A DNA stretch of 64,000 bases, taken from assembly GCA_015039465.1 (NCBI GenBank), contig MU130696.1, positions 62,001 to 126,000 on the forward strand, given 5' to 3'. This document shows, one piece after another, positions 10,374 to 20,918 of the stretch (the first letter of the stretch is position 1; the number at the start of each line of letters is the position of its first letter). The stretch is from Phlegmacium glaucopus. Lineage: Eukaryota > Basidiomycota > Agaricomycetes > Agaricales > Cortinariaceae. The notes under the pieces are model-generated. The model had not been told where the DNA came from. It saw only the letters and a program-made list of their open reading frames with translations, and made no database searches. The position numbers were made by a program, and so were the translations under genes.

Positions 10374-12656
10374 CTACTTTTGTAACAACTCAGAAAGCAT
10401 CTCCTTCATCTTGACCTCTTTAATGTTGCCAAGATTCCACGCCTTACGAAACGCATTTCGTATAACTTGAACTTGGCCACGATATATAGGGTCATCGTGT
10501 GATAGCACATCCTTGGTCACCACTTTCCAAAATTCGAAAGCAATCTGGGGATAGTGTGGCAAGGAACCCCGAATTAAGGATTCTCCCACCTCAGGACGCG
10601 TAATGAACACATCCTTTGGGTAGTTCATGGACTGCAATACCTTAAGAACAGTCCTCAGTCTCACAACCCGCCGTTGTGGTGTGTCATCAACACGCTCTAC
10701 CACGCTGGCCAAAGCCATGCTATAGAAAGCCAGGAAATTTGAACCCGGTAAAAGCGTTTCTTTCATTTGAAGGCCAAGCTCAGTACAAAGATCCAAGTCG
10801 TCCTTGATCATGGCATGATGCATAATCGTGCTGAAGGTGAACTCGTCTGGTTGGATTTTGTGATGAAGCATGGTTGCAAGGAATGCGGCGGCGGAGCGTG
10901 GTTTGTATTCAGCCAAGGCTGACAGACCGACATTTATGTCCACGATATCTGGTTTTTCTGATCGTCGCCTCAAGAGGATTTGGAAGCAATGAAACCCATC
11001 ATTAACATTGCCGAGCACGAAATGTGCCCTCGCCAACGACGTAAGAGCAAGGTGATCTGCACTGCGCAAAGGTTCGTGTTGAGTGATAAATGCACGTAAG
11101 ACTTTCTGTGCGAAGGAAGAGATTTCATTCAAGCTCCGTTTCGACGCGTCAATCTCGGCAGTGTCGCGGGGTCTACATCCCTTGAGGAGAGCTAGCCGTT
11201 CCTCTTGTTTGCGAGTCAACGACATTGTAAGCCTAATGATGCGAACCAATATTTTGGGGCTGCCACGAATGACCTCGCCATTAATTCCAGGGGTCCATTT
11301 CTCCCAGAGTGACTGCGCTATTAACCCAAATCCTTCTTTAACGACTATTGTCAGGTAGAGTGGTTGATGCGAGACAGGAATTAATACATCTTGATGCTGT
11401 TCATGGGCTTCGTTAACGAGGGATTCAAAGGAGGGACGAGTCAAGTCGTCCTTGACGAGATTCTCAGCGAGCCAGACGAGCGAGCGACCTTGCGGAAGAG
11501 GGTACTGGTGAGGTTTAGATTTGTCGATTCGCTTTTCTCTGGTGAATGAATAGAGATGTTCCGCTGGTCGACTCAATTTAAATTGAGCGGCGATCGCATA
11601 GAAATCGTGAATAACCTCGTCTGGAACCGGGTGGATGGTATGAAGTCGGATGATAAAATTGCAACACCGCTGGAGGTCTTCCTCTGACGGGCTATCTAGG
11701 AGGTACCCCACAAGTTCCAGGATGAGGTTGGTGCCAAGAGTCTGAGAATCCTTCCTATTCTTCTTCAAGTAGTCGTCGAGAAAGTCGGCGGCAAGTTCTG
11801 TCCATCCTTTTTGACAGCATGTTCTAATGGTAGATGCATATAAAAGGGTGTGTAAAGTCCCAGACGTAGCATGTTCGTCCTGGAGAGTTGTTGATGGGAC
11901 ATGACCTGTATCAACAAGAATCTTGTATAATTCCACGCTCCTTTCTTGAGAACAAGGCAGGAGCCAACGAAGAAGGGCAAATGAAGCGAGAACAAATGGA
12001 GATGGGGTGCCCATGGTTTCTTGGAGTTTAGTATTTTGGAGGTGGAAGAGCAATGATGGGAAAATTAAATCAAGCAGTTCTCGAGCGGAATTCGAAGTTG
12101 ACTCTACTATTAATTGTATGATGCGATAGACAACTTCCGTTGAGTGGTACTCTTGTCCCAGGAATGTTGTGACGGTGCGAAGCATCGAAATAACCATCTT
12201 AGGAGGTAATTTAATCAGTGAGACCGATAGGAGAGCAAAATGGAGCTTGTTGGCTCTAGTAGTTTCACTTCCCCCATCGACGAGGATTATCTGACCGATC
12301 AGAGTCCTGATGAGGTGGTAATCCTTTTTTTGCTTGGCCTCTCTAAGTTCTTGGACATATGGGTCGGAAGTCAATCCTAAAATTACTTCTGGATCCTTCC
12401 GTCGCTTCCTGTCATATACATAAGCCGCAATAGTAGAGCTGGCAGACTCAAAGACAGTTTGTTGTTCAGGCGTTCCTGTGGGATGGGTGACTGGGGTATC
12501 TTGTTTTGCGTCATTGAAACCTTGACAAGGGGGGACACTACAATCCTCTGGCGTTGTGGTTTCCGTCTGCCTGAGTACAGTCTGCGTAAAAAAGGCGCGA
12601 TGATGAATACGGTGGGCTCGGCCTGTTATTGAAGATAAACGGCGGCAGAGTAACAT
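10374..12656 (-). CDS. Mitochondrial pentatricopeptide-repeat-like protein
   Basis: Single-exon gene of 760 residues from the ATG at 12656; the open frame extends upstream only from a GTG. The N-terminus is arginine-rich and poor in acidic residues (MLLCRRLSSITGRAHRIHHR, then AFFTQTVLRQ), as in mitochondrial presequences. The body is helical repeats; the best PPR-like unit is near the C-terminus (PDEFTFSTIMHHAMIKDDLD), after repeat-like stretches such as LARAHFVLGNVNDGFHCFQI. Fungal proteins of this type act in mitochondrial RNA processing or translation, but no specific target can be assigned. It is divergent from the GRASP gene, with 259 bp between the two ATGs. Confidence 0.7.
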   Translation of the reverse strand: MLLCRRLSSITGRAHRIHHRAFFTQTVLRQTETTTPEDCSVPPCQGFNDAKQDTPVTHPTGTPEQQTVFESASSTIAAYVYDRKRRKDPEVILGLTSDPYVQELREAKQKKDYHLIRTLIGQIILVDGGSETTRANKLHFALLSVSLIKLPPKMVISMLRTVTTFLGQEYHSTEVVYRIIQLIVESTSNSARELLDLIFPSLLFHLQNTKLQETMGTPSPFVLASFALLRWLLPCSQERSVELYKILVDTGHVPSTTLQDEHATSGTLHTLLYASTIRTCCQKGWTELAADFLDDYLKKNRKDSQTLGTNLILELVGYLLDSPSEEDLQRCCNFIIRLHTIHPVPDEVIHDFYAIAAQFKLSRPAEHLYSFTREKRIDKSKPHQYPLPQGRSLVWLAENLVKDDLTRPSFESLVNEAHEQHQDVLIPVSHQPLYLTIVVKEGFGLIAQSLWEKWTPGINGEVIRGSPKILVRIIRLTMSLTRKQEERLALLKGCRPRDTAEIDASKRSLNEISSFAQKVLRAFITQHEPLRSADHLALTSLARAHFVLGNVNDGFHCFQILLRRRSEKPDIVDINVGLSALAEYKPRSAAAFLATMLHHKIQPDEFTFSTIMHHAMIKDDLDLCTELGLQMKETLLPGSNFLAFYSMALASVVERVDDTPQRRVVRLRTVLKVLQSMNYPKDVFITRPEVGESLIRGSLPHYPQIAFEFWKVVTKDVLSHDDPIYRGQVQVIRNAFRKAWNLGNIKEVKMKEMLSELLQK

Positions 12657-12915
12657 GGAACCAAGCTGAAATTTTGAGGTCAGAGTTCGGGGAAAAAGTT
12701 GAATATTTATAAAGATGAGGCGTACAACATTTCGAACAGACACAGTTTGATCTTCTGAAACTGTAGTCTAGATGGATAGCTGAGGCCGAACCGTCTAGCG
12801 AGCGCCGCAGTGGTGAATGCTAGAACCAGGAGTCAAAAAAAAGGTAAACCTGTCGTCACCTGACCTATGTGACGTTTCAGCCAACTGCATTGCTCTTCCT
12901 GGAATCCTTTGTGCT

Positions 12916-14242
12916 ATGGGTGCTGGACAATCTTCATCTCAGGCCCATCCCCCATCACGCGGACTCCATGTCCTTAGAGTAACTCCATCCTCCCCCGCTT
13001 CTTTATCCAATATTGAACCATTCTTCGATTTCGTTGTCGGTTTCGAAGGAGATTCACTTTCTGCAGAAAACAATATTGATGCCTTTGAGCTCGAGAAAAT
13101 TGTAGAAAGTCATGAAAACCGGACATTGAACCTCCTAGTCTGGAATAGTAAGAACCAAAGGACCCGAGGTATGGTCGGGTCTCCATTACTACTTACTACA
13201 TTGCTTTATACTTTAGTCCCCAGTCGTTCCCATAACACCTTCGCGCATATGGTCGCAACAACATTTTAGTTCAAATGGTTCTCAAAAATCACCTTCCACG
13301 TCGCAACCTTCACTCCTGGGTCTAAGTATGCGCTTATGCCAACCGGATACTGCCACAGACAATGTTTGGCATGTTCTTGATGTCCTAGAAGGCAGTCCTG
13401 CAGAAAGCGCTGGGCTGGTGCCAATGGGTGACTGGATATTAGGTCTTCCTCCTTAAGTTTCCTCTTTTCGGATATCTTTCTGAACAAGAGGTGCAGGCTG
13501 GTCTGGTGGAGTGCTGAGCGCCGAAAACGATTTTTATGACCTTGTTGATGCTGTATGTATCTCTTTTACCAGTCAATCGTCCTACCTAACTGTTTGAGGC
13601 GTAGCATGTTGACAAACCGTTGAGGGTTTATGTGTACTCGTATGATTTTGAGTGAGTGTTTCAAAAATGAACATTCAAAAAACCCTCATGTGTTTTGTTT
13701 GTAGCACTCTGAGAGAAGTTGTCCTTATTCCCAATCGGCATTGGGGCGGTGAGGGACTGTTAGGCTGCGTATTTGGGTGAGTATTCCCGGTTAGACATCG
13801 AAGTGTCCCCATTAATTTAATTCTTGTCAGATTCGGTCTTTTGCACAGAATACCTTCTCAACCGGAAGACCGCATTCCAGGAACAATGCCTGCTGAACTT
13901 CAGGAACAAGCAGATGAATACGAAAATCAGGAATTATTTGTGCCAGCGGACGCGGAATTGCAAAGTCATCACAATGCGTCTCAAATTGCCGAATGGCGAC
14001 GCCAGGAGCAAGAGCAGTGGAATCGTGAAGTTCTGGCTCGTTCAGCCCTCGCGACTTCAGATCAACCTTTAACAACCGCTGACAACCTGTCGGATTTGAC
14101 CACCAATGAACGTCCACGACACTCTGTCCCGAGAACAAGCAACGACACCACGTCAACGCCTAGTCGTACTCCTCTCGGTCACTCGACTAATGGTGACCCG
14201 CCCAAGCGATCCTACTCTCTCCTTGCACTCAAAGAGACATAA
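12916..14242 (+). CDS. grh1: GRASP55/65-family Golgi reassembly stacking protein (Grh1)
   Basis: Peripheral Golgi/ER-exit-site protein linking membranes and supporting unconventional secretion. Six exons: 12916-13168, 13224-13442, 13497-13552, 13605-13651, 13705-13776, 13831-14242; 352 residues. It starts MGAGQSSS, giving a myristoylatable glycine at position 2. Two PDZ-like GRASP domains follow. The first has LHVLRVTPSSPASLSNIEPF and FFDFVVGFEGD; the second has VWHVLDVLEGSPAESAGLVP, VDKPLRVYVYSYDF and VVLIPNRHWGGEGLLGC, ending in the family motif GFGLLHRIP. The tail after residue ~225 is low-complexity Gln/Ser/Thr-rich. The second intron uses a weak GTCTTC donor, but only that junction keeps GDWILGWSGGVLSAEN in frame. 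Confidence 0.93.
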
Positions 14243-15365
14243 CATCAAAGCCCATCTTTCTTGTTACCAGTTCTTTTTGAGTATTCCCCACGCCTTTTAA
14301 GGCCAGAATGAGTATTTTAATTCCCTGCTATTGACCAAGTATTCTTGCGTAGACCTAGCGGCAATCGTCGCTAGAACAGAGGAAATTTTCCATGGATCGC
14401 TCATAGGTGTTGAGTAACGTTATGTATTAGCTAATCGGGTAGAACAGGAAGTACGAAATCCAAGTCATCAATTCAAGCTTTTTCATCCAACCGCTGTGGG
14501 ACGTGGTTGACTGCGCGTGCAGCCTATTTTATTTGTCAATGAAAAAGCCGTCGATGATGGTAGCGCCGTCTATTTTTGTTCTCCAAGAGTCTCTATTCGA
14601 CAGCCTCTGAATCAAAAACATCTATCGACATCATTTACGCTCTGAAAGCCTGCCCATGGCCTACAGCTCACGTACAAGATCTGCATCTACTCGTCTGCTG
14701 GCCCCGAGATGGCACAGGACGTCGACTGAACCCAAAGTCCCAACCGGCCGGCGAGCATCCATAGTGCATCCATCGACGGGTACTTATGACCATTGTCTTC
14801 AAGTTCTCGTTGCCTGTATTGGCTTGTGATGGCTTGAAGATCATTCGTCATTGTTGATTGGCAGCATGGCTTATTTCCCAATGAAATTCATTCCTTTTAG
14901 TCTTTTCGCATTGTTTCCCGCAAATTCCCCGTTTGGCGTGACTTCAACGGGTCCCAACATAGTGGTCGACTCTAGAGTAGGATTTATGACAACCACGACC
15001 AGCAAGCTTGCCCTCCGCGTCAATGCGTCGCTGTCTGTGACGTTTATATCTCATGGTCATTAAACTGTTAAACACTACATTATCTCGATGATCTTCAATG
15101 GGACACAGTTGTCAGCTAAGCTCTGGCTTGGGTTAGGAATAAGTAACTATTGCGACGATTTCATCATACTAGGTGCGCTTAAAAGTTGACGCATCTGAGC
15201 TCTGCACTTGAGAAATGCTACGGCTATGGTGCAAGTGCCGCATTTCGCTCGTGAGTGTGTACCAGTCATGACTACGTGCGTTTGCTACTGATCTATATAT
15301 GGCGAGGTCAGAAATTTTAGAAACCGCCCCACTTGTTGGCTAGGATCGGTTGAAGTTCCTACCTG
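14243..15365. other. Intergenic, no supported gene
   Basis: Lies between the 3' ends of the plus-strand GRASP gene and the minus-strand MATH-BTB gene. Only short open frames without recognisable features are present. Confidence 0.5.
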
Positions 15366-17656
15366 TTATAAACTCATGCTCCGGCTTGGGGCCGTAGGCT
15401 TAAACTCAAGGCTTTGAGCAATGAGTGGCCAGACTAGGTATTGTATCATTAGTAACCCATCGAATCTCAATAGGCAAATGATATTATATAGCCAACCTTC
15501 TTCAAACCCGGGATGTCTGCCATTTCTTATCTGTACCCAGACATTCATCATTGAACCGGATGTGCGGATGTCATGCCAATGAGACAAAAAGAAGTCTATT
15601 TCAACCTGAAACTCGGAGTGAAGATGCGTTACGATTATAAGAACTAAACCTACCTTGCGTACTTCCTCAAACGCCGCCGCAAAAGGAGAAAAAATTTCAT
15701 AGGCTATATTTTCCACCGTGAGCGATTTGATGATATGCTAAACAAAGGGGGGTTTAATAGCGGTACAAATGAGGAACGGAGAAGCCTTACCTGAGCAGCA
15801 CGTTCTTTAAGCTCATGTAAATTCAATCCTAGTAGGATAAGTCAGTAAACAAAACCTTGGGGAAAGAATCAAGTTCACTATCAGCAACTCGATACATGGC
15901 CTTTGCCGAACATGGTGCAGGCCTCTCGGGATTGTTTTCCATCCACTCTCTAATCCACTCAGCCCGAGATGAAGCAGGCCCCGAGATTAATAGACGCCTT
16001 GCCCCAGGAGTTTGATTTGAGCCTTCCGAGGACGAAGGAAGCCCCTCGACGGGAGCCATACCTAAGCCAGATGATGCGGTCAAAAAGGAAGAGGAGAGAG
16101 GGGCGAAAACAACATTGTCCGTGTAAATCTAATCCTTTGTCTGAGCTCAAGATACAACGGAAGTGAAGGGAAACCCACATAATAAAGCATGGCGTAGTAG
16201 GTAGTATAGGCCACGTCTCGAATCACAATTGTAAGCCTTGGAGGAGCAATCGGCGGTCCGTGCAGTGGTGGTTGGGTACGTAGCAGGGGTGACTCGTTGA
16301 TCATTGAGCCAGGTGTATGAGAATCTGCCGATTGAGATCCATCAGGGTCCTGTCTATCTGGATCAGCTAGAGTACAGTCCAGAAGCATTGGTGCATCTGC
16401 TACGCCTTCTGACAAGTCTGTGTTATCACGGTCAGATTGCAATGAAAAAGGGGGGAGGGTTTCATCATCTTCGCCGTCGGAATCTTCGAAGTCGTCCATA
16501 ATTAAACTCGTATCTGGCGTAGCTGGGCTGCCTAGGGGTCTGGCTGCCATGCGCGGAGTATGATCCATTGTCTCGGTTGATCCTTCAACGAAATTAGAGG
16601 AGAACACTAAGGACATCTTGCATCAGAAATATATTCATGGTAAGAAAAAATAGAGCAGCCCTACTGGTCCGAAAATACTCAGCTCTTTGCAAGAGCCTTT
16701 TTGATGCCCATATTGTACGACCGCTATGTGTACTTTGGTTACGCCCAGGAATGGCGAAGCACACATCTGAGTATAGAGGGTCATCTAAAAGTGATCCAAC
16801 TGTATCGAGAAGGGATTTCGGGACCGGTTGACGAGGTTGGGATGAAGAAGAAGGCTTCGCAGGAGAAGAAGTGATAGTACAAATGATGACGAATGCATCT
16901 TGAGCTTTAACAGGCATAGACTGATAGTAAACGCCGTCCCTCCGTGCAAATTGGGCCCTGGAAGATGCGTTGAATATAGATGATGCAGGTAAAAGGTTGT
17001 TCCTGACCATCCCCAATTAGCAGTCTATATAAGCTGTTCGTTAATATTGGAGTGACGCGATAACTGTAGTCCTCACTTTGTAGGTAAACGAATGGTTCTG
17101 AGCCTCCTTTAAGTTGCACAAAACAATGCCCCCAACGCTAGAAAAGGTGCAACGAAATGAGAACGAATCTGAAACGATATGCGAGCGTTCCTTACTTGCG
17201 AAGTTCAAAGCTGAATTTGTAGACCCCTTCTCGGATCCATCTACAATGAATCAGTAATATTCTCATTTCGTGAAACCGTTAGTCTCACTTTCCAGATTCT
17301 GACAATGCTGCTTCCTTTTCCTCTGGAGTTGGCTGAGACTCGATCAATGCAATGCGAAGGAGACAGTGACAAATATTCACCTCACACGACAGATACAAAC
17401 TTACAAAGCCACCCTCTGCCCCATCCTTCGTTTGCCCCGCATTTGCGTAGAACAAGATCTAGTCCATGATTTTCAATATTCACCTGGAGAGGTCGGTGAT
17501 AATGGGTACCTGCCATCGATTTCCTCCAAAGCGAATAGACTTCGTCACCTTTGATTTCTTGTCGCCTTTTGTTGAATCGAACAGGGTTTTCAGACCTCTC
17601 AGTGTCCATTCAAAGGCGATGCTGGATGATTCTGAATACTCAGATTCCAATTCCAT
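15366..17656 (-). CDS. MATH-BTB domain protein
   Basis: Proteins with this pair of domains act as substrate adaptors for CUL3 ubiquitin ligases; that role is inferred from the family. Thirteen exons: 17656-17510, 17458-17381, 17332-17289, 17240-17196, 17137-17077, 17024-17008, 16957-16665, 16606-16179, 16128-15879, 15828-15791, 15737-15654, 15605-15497, 15433-15366; 553 residues. The N-terminal MATH fold has FEWTLRGLKTLFDS, GFVSLYLSCEPTPEEK, GVYKFSFELRN and TANWGWAQFARRD. BTB follows: LLDDPLYSDVCFAIPGRN, TIWASKRLLQRAEYFRTMFS, with a long acidic Ser/Asp insert before TTYYAMLYYIYTDNVVFAP. The C-terminus has RVADRLNLHELKERAAQHI and GRHPGFEEVWPLI. Exon 6 is only 17 nt but encodes the invariant NWGW. 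Such genes are expanded in Agaricomycetes. Confidence 0.9.
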
Positions 17657-17736
17657 GTCCGCTGTTACGATGGCTCGTATGCAGATAACCTAAGCTTAGA
17701 GGACGGCAGTGCCAAAACTAGAAACAAGTGAAACTA

Positions 17737-17875
17737 TTATTAGATAATTAGATTTGAGAGGTTAGATGGTCTCCGCTTGAACATCTGTGTAACTACAAGT
17801 CTCCAGCTGATTACAAATTCTAGTCTCTGGATCTCTATCATGGGATGACCTGGGTTAACTTGATGCTACTCGCAA
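17737..17875. repeat. Dispersed direct repeat, copy 1 (139 bp)
   Basis: Runs from TTATTAGATAATTAGATTTG to CTTGATGCTACTCGCAA and matches 20639-20769 in the same orientation, with small indels (an extra GTCTCCGC and a few bases near GATGACCTGGG). No terminal inverted repeat or target duplication is visible. Its right end overlaps the last codons and stop of the truncated SH3 gene. Confidence 0.85.
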
Positions 17876-18657
17876 TGGAATTGTGTCACACGACTCGCTT
17901 GTACAGCATTCTGGAGAAGGGAGAGACCATGTAAGAGTGGTATCATTATCGGTGGACAATAAGGGTCCATATCTTCTAACGAATCGGATGATTGATCGTG
18001 TCCGTGATCATGTTGGGTGGTATGGTTCCTAGAAGAAATTGTAGCCCATGAAGTTGCCGACCCGGTGGATGGACTGTATATATGTCCACGCTTGGACTGC
18101 TTAACATTTAGAACATCGCGTTCATTTGACCATGGGAAAAAACTCACCGGTTGCATGCCCAAGGATTCCTCTTCCGTGAGTGATGTTATTTCGGCGTTGA
18201 CGTAATTAGTAGGAAACCATCCTCGCCGCCCTTCAAGTTCGCCATCCCACCAGCCACTCGAATCTCTGTTTAATACATGAATGACCTGTCCTGCGCGAAA
18301 CGAAAGACAAGTGGCGCTCTGATGTTGAGGAAAATAATCATGCATGGCGAGAACATATTCGGGACCAAGTCGGACGGCTTCCTCGATGGCGGGGATCTCA
18401 GAACGCGAGTGGCGCCTGCTTCTTGCAGGCGGTAGGGTAAGGGAGGTTGTGGAAGCATTTGTTGAGGAGGCAGCCGGAGAGACTATAGACAATGATGACG
18501 AGGTAGATGCATTGGAATTACTACGACCCCGTCGAACTACATTGCTAGGACCTGCCAAATTTGAAGGGGGGTCGCTCCGCTTTCGGAAGGGAGATTTAAC
18601 AGATGATGGACCAGCGGTCATCCCAATGGTGGTGTCGACTGCAAGGCGAGAGTGCAT
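17866..18657 (-). CDS. Truncated RasGEF N-terminus with SH3 domain, probable gene remnant
   Basis: An intact ATG-started open frame of 263 residues. Residues ~101-157 form an SH3 domain (YVLAMHDYFPQHQSATCLSF, VIHVLNRDSSGWWDGELEGR, GWFPTNYVN). It is followed by YCPPIMIPLLHGLSLLQNAV, a stretch found just after the SH3 domain in fungal Cdc25/Ste6-type Ras exchange factors. Those proteins normally run more than 1,000 residues with REM and catalytic GEF domains. Here the frame stops four residues after the homology, inside copy 1 of the direct repeat, and no GEF domain is found anywhere in the window. The gene therefore looks cut by an insertion or deletion at the repeat. A stand-alone SH3 protein is possible but less likely. 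Confidence 0.7.
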   Translation of the reverse strand: MHSRLAVDTTIGMTAGPSSVKSPFRKRSDPPSNLAGPSNVVRRGRSNSNASTSSSLSIVSPAASSTNASTTSLTLPPARSRRHSRSEIPAIEEAVRLGPEYVLAMHDYFPQHQSATCLSFRAGQVIHVLNRDSSGWWDGELEGRRGWFPTNYVNAEITSLTEEESLGMQPVSFFPWSNERDVLNVKQSKRGHIYSPSTGSATSWATISSRNHTTQHDHGHDQSSDSLEDMDPYCPPIMIPLLHGLSLLQNAVQASRVTQFHCE

Positions 18658-19144
18658 TGCTCAGATTGTATAAGTTCCGATGGTACAAATGCGGAGTACG
18701 CTACAAAGTCTAAGTATGGTGAATCATAGCATGAAGTATGCTCACTTACCAAGTGGTATTAAAATTATGTATTATCCACGACTGCTCTAGCAGAATGTCA
18801 GAAACCCTGCAGGTCGGTGCGAAAAAGAAAAAACGCTTGCGAGATGCTGCCGACCAGCCTGGTGAAATGGCAAGCGTTATTGGAGAGCGATTGCAAAAAA
18901 AAACAGATCGGTCCAATGAACAAAGGCAATTAACGAGTTCTGGACTAGGAAGTTGCTAGGAAGTGAATATTCGAGGCCACTGTCGGCGAGATAAAGATAC
19001 AAAGTTTATTTCGCGAAATTGAGAAAATCCGGTTGTTCGTGGTATAAAAACAGCAACAGAGGGGATATCTGGGGTAAAATATGAGCTTGAACAGATCACT
19101 GCTGCGAACCTCAGCGCCGTTCCCTCAAACAAATCTCGAACATC
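18658..19144. promoter_or_regulatory. Divergent intergenic region between truncated SH3 gene and kinase
   Basis: Holds the 5' flanks of both genes. A 73-codon open frame at 18738-18959 has a lysine run but no recognisable domain and is not called. Confidence 0.35.
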
Positions 19145-20594
19145 ATGAAAACCACGCTCCCAAATTTGTCTTACAATCCGATAGGTTTCGTGTGGTCCGA
19201 AGTTTTTCACAGTTCCGGGTACACAAAGGAACGAGCGTTTCCACGAACGGATCTTGAACAATTCGTTCCATGGGATACATTTGAAAGAGAGATCAATGAG
19301 GGTATTGGTACTCGCATGTCCGCTATGAACATTCCCTTGGGTGCCGAATATGACATTGGGCCCCTACTAAAGACACAACCACGCGTGGTGAATGAAGAAG
19401 GTGTTCGAGAGCAGGCGAACATGCAGCTGCACTATTTGGTGGTAGAGGTGCTGAATATACTTGGGATTGAAGGATGGTTCTCCCCGTCAGACTCTGGGAA
19501 TAATCAGATCGTTGGAGAGCCTGACTTTTCTTGGTTGCGGGGTACCACCATGCATCCCAGGGCTGTGGTACGTGTATCAATGATTTCTGTTTTTGACAGG
19601 CCTCATCTTTGTGGGGCAGGTAGAGTACAAGACAAAATGGGCGGCCCCTCTTGAGGACTTGCCTGCATATTTTCAACATGAAGCTCATAAAAATGCAAAC
19701 ATTCGGGAGCGACAGTCGATCGACGCTGTCTTCCAACTCTACGGCTACATGACATTTAACGACAACAAATATGGCATACTCAGTAATATGCAGTATGCTT
19801 GGTTTTTCCAACGCATAGAGACTGCCGATAGCAAAAGCAAAACCTTGCAGTACTACGGGCCGATCAATTTTCATGTCGATTCGGTTCATTCGCCAAGTAT
19901 GCTCAAAGCCTTTGTGGGCACCATTCTGCTTGCCGAAACTGCATCTACCTGGTTTCATAGTTCCCCAACCTCTGACAAAGCCCCCCGCGGCCGATACTTC
20001 GGTGCAACTCCCACAGCTATTCGTGACCGTGACGCAGCCATTGCGAAGGCACAGTCGTACCATTCGGTCGTCGTGGACGGATCATATCAGGTTTTGCCAC
20101 TTGACCCTCGTCTTTGCCATTTCGACCGTAGTGCCGTGCGTCATGCTCCGCAACGGGGCTGTACATTAAAGGCAAAACTGCTGAGAGGAATTTTGGCTGG
20201 GGGTAATCTGAATGTCTTCTGCAAAATTGTAGACCTTTTTCGGAGGAGAGATTCCATCGATGCGCTCAATGTGGAGGTGCGCAATTATGCCACTTTGCAG
20301 GATTTGCAAGGTATAGTTATTCCACGCGTCCGTGGATATTACGATGTTTGGGGGCTCTTGAGGCTCCTTGCTCTCGAAGATGTTGGTACCGCGATCCCAG
20401 AAGATGGGGAAATTGATACCCGGACGAGGGCTCTCATGAAATCCGCTCTTGCTCGCATCCACTCGGCAGGATATGTTCACGGTGATATTGCACGACGCAA
20501 CTTCTGCAAGAAGGCTGATGTGGTATTCCTGGTCGACTTAGAGACGTTGGTGGTGGGAAGTCCTGTCGAAATGGATGACGAATTGGCCCGATGA
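19145..20594 (+). CDS. Divergent protein-kinase-like protein (HGDIARRN type)
   Basis: Two exons, 19145-19567 and 19620-20594, give 465 residues. The N-terminal half is typical of fungal-expanded kinase-like proteins (LHYLVVEVLNILGIEGW, then KTKWAAPLEDLPAYFQH). The C-terminal part has the catalytic loop HSAGYVHGDIARRNF (His at about residue 428) and FLVDLE in place of DFG. A clear glycine-rich loop and VAIK lysine are not obvious, so activity is uncertain. The short 3' flank runs into copy 2 of the direct repeat 45 bp after the stop. The intron has an upstream alternative acceptor, which would put a stop in frame, so the 19619/19620 junction was chosen. Function is unknown. Confidence 0.8.
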
Positions 20595-20638
20595 ATTGTA
20601 GGCTGTTTCTTACACCTGAATTGCATGTAATACTACTG

Positions 20639-20769
20639 TTATTAGATAATTAGATTTGAGAGGTTAGATGCTTGAACATCTGTGTAGCTACAAGTCTCCA
20701 GCTGATTACAAATTCTAGTCTCTGGATCTCTATCATGGGATACCTGGATTAACTTGATGCTACTCGCAA
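20639..20769. repeat. Dispersed direct repeat, copy 2 (131 bp)
   Basis: Same orientation and nearly the same sequence as 17737-17875; the shared boundaries are TTATTAG on the left and ACTCGCAA on the right. It begins 45 bp after the kinase stop codon. It could be a short non-autonomous element or a conserved piece of 3'-flanking DNA copied with a kinase gene. Confidence 0.85.
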
Positions 20770-20918
20770 GTTAACTAAACCTCCCGTTTGGTCCTCGTCA
20801 GGTATGCATTTTCGATATAAATACAGGGAAACTATGCTTAGTGTCAGTTGTTCATCATCTTCCGTGCTCTTTCTCAACACACCTGGAGTTGGACTACATT
20901 TCAGATGCTGCACGCACG

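Noticed and set aside
14851..15063. Plus-strand 70-codon hydrophobic frame
   Set aside because: Isolated, with no support from context or homology.
18738..18959. Plus-strand 73-codon frame with a lysine run
   Set aside because: No recognisable family and no splice link to the kinase gene.
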